64,000 nucleotides of DNA. Source: Flavobacterium algicola. GTDB taxonomy: Bacteria; Bacteroidota; Bacteroidia; Flavobacteriales; Flavobacteriaceae. A model generated the notes under the pieces. The model saw only the letters and a program-made list of their open reading frames with translations. It searched no databases and was not told the origin of the DNA. Shown piece after piece: positions 60,927 through 64,000 of this stretch (positions are counted from its first letter, which is position 1; each line of letters begins with the position of its first letter). The position numbers and the translations under genes are program-made. Where the stretch lies: NCBI RefSeq assembly GCF_022399565.1, contig NZ_JAJTUT010000002.1, positions 434,001 to 498,000 on the forward strand, given 5' to 3'.

Positions 60927-61913
60927 ATGACACAAAAGATCAAAAAAATAGGAGTGTTGACTTCTGGTGGTGATTCACCAGGAATGAATGCCGCTATTCG
61001 TTCAGTCGTTAGGACTTGTGCTTTCCATAATATTGAATGTATAGGTATTTATAGAGGATACCAAGGAATGATAGAGGGTGACTTCAAAGAAATGGGTCCT
61101 AGATCTGTTAATAATATTATCAATAAAGGAGGGACAATTTTAAAATCAGCTCGTTCTGCTGAATTTAGAACTCCAGAAGGAAGAAAGAAAGCACATGAAA
61201 ATTTAGTAAAAGCTAATATTGATGCTTTGGTTGTTATTGGAGGAGACGGTACTTTTACAGGAGGTTTGCTTTTTAACTCTGAATATAATTTCCCAGTAAT
61301 GGGAATACCTGGTACAATTGATAATGATATCTTCGGAACTAGTTACACATTAGGCTACGATACGGCATTAAATACCGTTGTCGAAGTTATAGATAAAATT
61401 AGAGATACTGCTAGTTCACATAACAGACTGTTTTTTGTCGAAGTTATGGGAAGAGATGCAGGGCATATCGCTCTTAATGCAGGAATTGGTGCAGGTGCAG
61501 AAGAAATTCTTATTCCTGAAGCTGATTTAGGTTTAGACAGATTATTAGAGTCTTTAAAGAAAAGTAAAGCATCTGGAAAATCTTCTAGTATTGTAGTAAT
61601 TGCGGAAGGTGATAAAATTGGTAAAAATGTATTTGAATTAAAAGATTATGTTGAAGCTAATTTACCAGAATATGATGTAAGGGTTTCTGTTTTAGGTCAT
61701 ATGCAACGTGGTGGAGCACCATCTTGCTTTGATAGGGTACTTGCAAGTCGTCTTGGGGTAAAAGCAGTTGAGTCATTGTTAGATGGCGTATCAAATTTCA
61801 TGGTAGGTTTAAGTAATGATAAAGTAAATCTAACACCATTAGCGCAAGCTATAAAAGGAAAATCAGAAATTGATAAGGAATTATTGAGAGTATCTGATAT
61901 CATTACTACATAA
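60927..61913 (+). CDS. pfkA: ATP-dependent 6-phosphofructokinase
   Basis: 328 residues, the standard bacterial length. KKIGVLTSGGDSPGMNAAIR at the start holds the ATP-binding GGDSPG. VIGGDGTFTGG at about 93-103 binds phosphate, PGTIDNDIFGTSYTLGYDTAL at about 125-145 has the catalytic Asp, and VEVMGRDAGHIAL and LGHMQRGGAPSCFDRVLAS follow. It phosphorylates fructose 6-phosphate to fructose 1,6-bisphosphate. The GDGT motif with Gly-Gly-Asp-Gly fits the ATP-dependent form. Followed by gapA, with a terminator between, so the two need not share all transcripts. Confidence 0.97.
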   Translation: MTQKIKKIGVLTSGGDSPGMNAAIRSVVRTCAFHNIECIGIYRGYQGMIEGDFKEMGPRSVNNIINKGGTILKSARSAEFRTPEGRKKAHENLVKANIDALVVIGGDGTFTGGLLFNSEYNFPVMGIPGTIDNDIFGTSYTLGYDTALNTVVEVIDKIRDTASSHNRLFFVEVMGRDAGHIALNAGIGAGAEEILIPEADLGLDRLLESLKKSKASGKSSSIVVIAEGDKIGKNVFELKDYVEANLPEYDVRVSVLGHMQRGGAPSCFDRVLASRLGVKAVESLLDGVSNFMVGLSNDKVNLTPLAQAIKGKSEIDKELLRVSDIITT

Positions 61914-61925
61914 AAAAAATAATGC

Positions 61926-61962
61926 AAAGCAACTCGTACTTAAAGGTATGCTGTTGCTTTTT
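61926..61962 (+). terminator. Terminator between pfkA and gapA
   Basis: AAAGCAAC and GTTGCTTT pair, with an inner CGTAC/GTATG helix, and five T residues follow. It stands 13 bp after the pfkA stop. Confidence 0.8.
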
Positions 61963-61986
61963 AACTTAATAATAAATAATAAATAA

Positions 61987-63000
<1,014 letters not shown>

Positions 63001-63023
63001 TCAATTAATAATTACAAAATAAA

Positions 63024-63058
63024 AAATCCCGTTATTATTAATTAACGGGATTTTTTTA
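63024..63058 (+). terminator. Terminator of gapA
   Basis: AAATCCCGTTA and TAACGGGATTT form a perfect 11-bp stem with an 8-nt loop, followed by T residues, 23 bp after the stop. Confidence 0.9.
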
Positions 63059-63117
63059 TATTCGAGAAAAAATTTATCTTTCATTAAATTAATGAATAAC
63101 CGACAAAACCAATTAAG

Positions 63118-63972
63118 ATGAGATTATTAGTGGATAGTGGTTCAACCAAAGCTGATTGGATCGCGATAGATGATAGTGGGAAAGTATTATTTACTACACA
63201 GACTTTGGGTTTAAATCCAGAAGTTTTGAGTAAAGAAGTTATAATAGAACGTATTAATGACCGTTTTGATCTTCAACAAAGTAAAGACGATGCAACGCAT
63301 TTGTATTTTTATGGCGCAGGATGTGGAACAGATAGAATGAAGGACTCATTAACTGCTGTTTTCAAAGAATACTTTACAAATGCATCAACAGTTGTTGTAG
63401 AAGAAGATACTTATGCTGCTGTGTATGCAACAACACCAAGAGATCAAAAAGCAATTGTTTGTATTCTAGGGACAGGTTCTAATTGTAGTTATTTTGATGG
63501 TACTGTATTGCACCAAAAAGTACAATCATTAGGATATATTATTATGGATGACTGTAGTGGTAATGTTTTTGGAAAAGAGCTTATCAGAAAATATTATTTC
63601 AATAAAATGCCAAAGGAACTAGCAGTAGAATTTGAAAAAATCTACGATATGGAACCTGATTTTATTAAAAATAAATTATACAAAGAGCCAAATCCAAATG
63701 CTTATATGGCAACATTTGCTAAGTTCTTAATCCAACACAAGGATACTGAATTTTGCAAAAAAATTATTATGAAAGGAATGAAGTCTTTTGTGAAAAATTA
63801 TGTTAAACAGTATGATAATTGCAAAGAAGTACCCGTACACTTTGTAGGTTCTATTGCATATTATTTAAGAGACGAACTGCAAATTACTTTCGATAAGTAC
63901 GAACTTCAGTTAGGAAACGTTTTAAGAAGACCAATTGATGGTTTGATTGCGTACCATGTTGCTAATAAATAA
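63118..63972 (+). CDS. BadF/BadG/BcrA/BcrD-type ATPase, N-acetylglucosamine kinase-like
   Basis: 284 residues with an ASKHA fold. LLVDSGSTKADWIAIDD at about 3-19 is the phosphate-1 motif. VCILGTGSNCSYFDG at about 117-131 is phosphate-2, and DDCSGNVFGKELIRKYY and VHFVGSIAYYLRDEL (adenosine region) follow. In Flavobacteria this gene stands after gapA and is annotated N-acetylglucosamine kinase or BadF/BadG ATPase; the sugar specificity is not proven. It starts 59 bp after the gapA terminator and runs directly into the next gene, whose ATG follows its stop without a gap. Confidence 0.88.
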   Translation: MRLLVDSGSTKADWIAIDDSGKVLFTTQTLGLNPEVLSKEVIIERINDRFDLQQSKDDATHLYFYGAGCGTDRMKDSLTAVFKEYFTNASTVVVEEDTYAAVYATTPRDQKAIVCILGTGSNCSYFDGTVLHQKVQSLGYIIMDDCSGNVFGKELIRKYYFNKMPKELAVEFEKIYDMEPDFIKNKLYKEPNPNAYMATFAKFLIQHKDTEFCKKIIMKGMKSFVKNYVKQYDNCKEVPVHFVGSIAYYLRDELQITFDKYELQLGNVLRRPIDGLIAYHVANK

Positions 63973-64000
63973 ATGTCAGGTAAGATGGAAATAGCGATTA
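63973..64000 (+). CDS. Start of next gene, possibly methylglyoxal synthase
   Basis: An ATG follows the stop of the kinase gene at once and gives MSGKMEIAI before the window ends. In related genomes the gene after this kinase is, from memory, often mgsA, whose product begins MEIAI. With nine residues visible the identity is a guess based on context. The Met at 63985 is the better start if it is mgsA. Confidence 0.35.

Overview
The window is chromosomal DNA from a Bacteroidota bacterium, almost certainly Flavobacterium or a close relative. The evidence is very AT-rich intergenic DNA, promoters with the Bacteroidota -7 box TAnnTTTG instead of sigma70 boxes, few Shine-Dalgarno sequences, SusC/SusD and FecI/FecR genes, C-terminal type IX secretion (T9SS) signals, and many Flavobacteriaceae-type families (DUF4252, DUF6804, DUF4159, DUF2271). 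I see no tRNA, rRNA, CRISPR array, insertion sequence, prophage or integrase. All functions are assigned by reading protein motifs; no database search was run.

Layout. 1-6.3 kb (minus): iron-acquisition locus with a TonB-dependent siderophore receptor, two PepSY membrane proteins (one cut by the window edge), an exported ankyrin protein and a DUF2271 protein carrying an ApbE-like flavinylation motif. 6.6-13.0 kb (plus): a small secreted protein, then a complete RND efflux operon (adaptor, pump, outer-membrane factor). 13.2-17.6 kb: a lipoprotein, a Dph6-like ATP pyrophosphatase and a divergent BtuFCD-type ABC importer. 17.6-25.6 kb: TTHB210-like lipoprotein, TrmL, an RluE-like pseudouridine synthase, a large T9SS-exported nuclease, RmuC and YceI. 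25.7-28.0 kb: a cobalamin riboswitch and a BtuB-type receptor, probably the outer-membrane partner of the ABC importer.

28-34.4 kb: S41 protease, DUF4252 pair, FMN-dependent alpha-hydroxy-acid dehydrogenase, AraC regulator, EEP-family nuclease and a DUF6804 gene with no normal start codon. 34.4-37.4 kb (minus): the least familiar part. A vWA-like membrane-anchored protein and a four-helix coiled-coil membrane protein form a tight operon, preceded by an uncharted 45-residue membrane smORF. Both units have the same palindrome (TTACGG-N4-CCGTAA) centred exactly 33 bp upstream of the centre of a -7 box. That is the geometry of an activator-controlled promoter, so the two units look like one small regulon. 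37.4-45.5 kb: a secreted PI-PLC-like enzyme and a divergent FecI-FecR-SusC-SusD uptake locus without glycoside hydrolases.

45.5-50.9 kb (minus): a compact operon tsaD-rsmE-DUF4159-AI-2E family permease-methyltransferase-hypothetical. 50.9-55.5 kb: tamB. Its membrane anchor is encoded upstream of the first ATG and seems to need a frameshift from a GTG-started leader. A 15-bp perfect inverted repeat sits at the tsaD/tamB divergent promoter. 55.5-60.6 kb (minus): LRR protein, DUF839/PhoX-like T9SS protein and a long di-heme cytochrome c peroxidase. 60.9-64 kb (plus): glycolytic genes pfkA and gapA, a BadF/NagK-type kinase and the first codons of a further gene.
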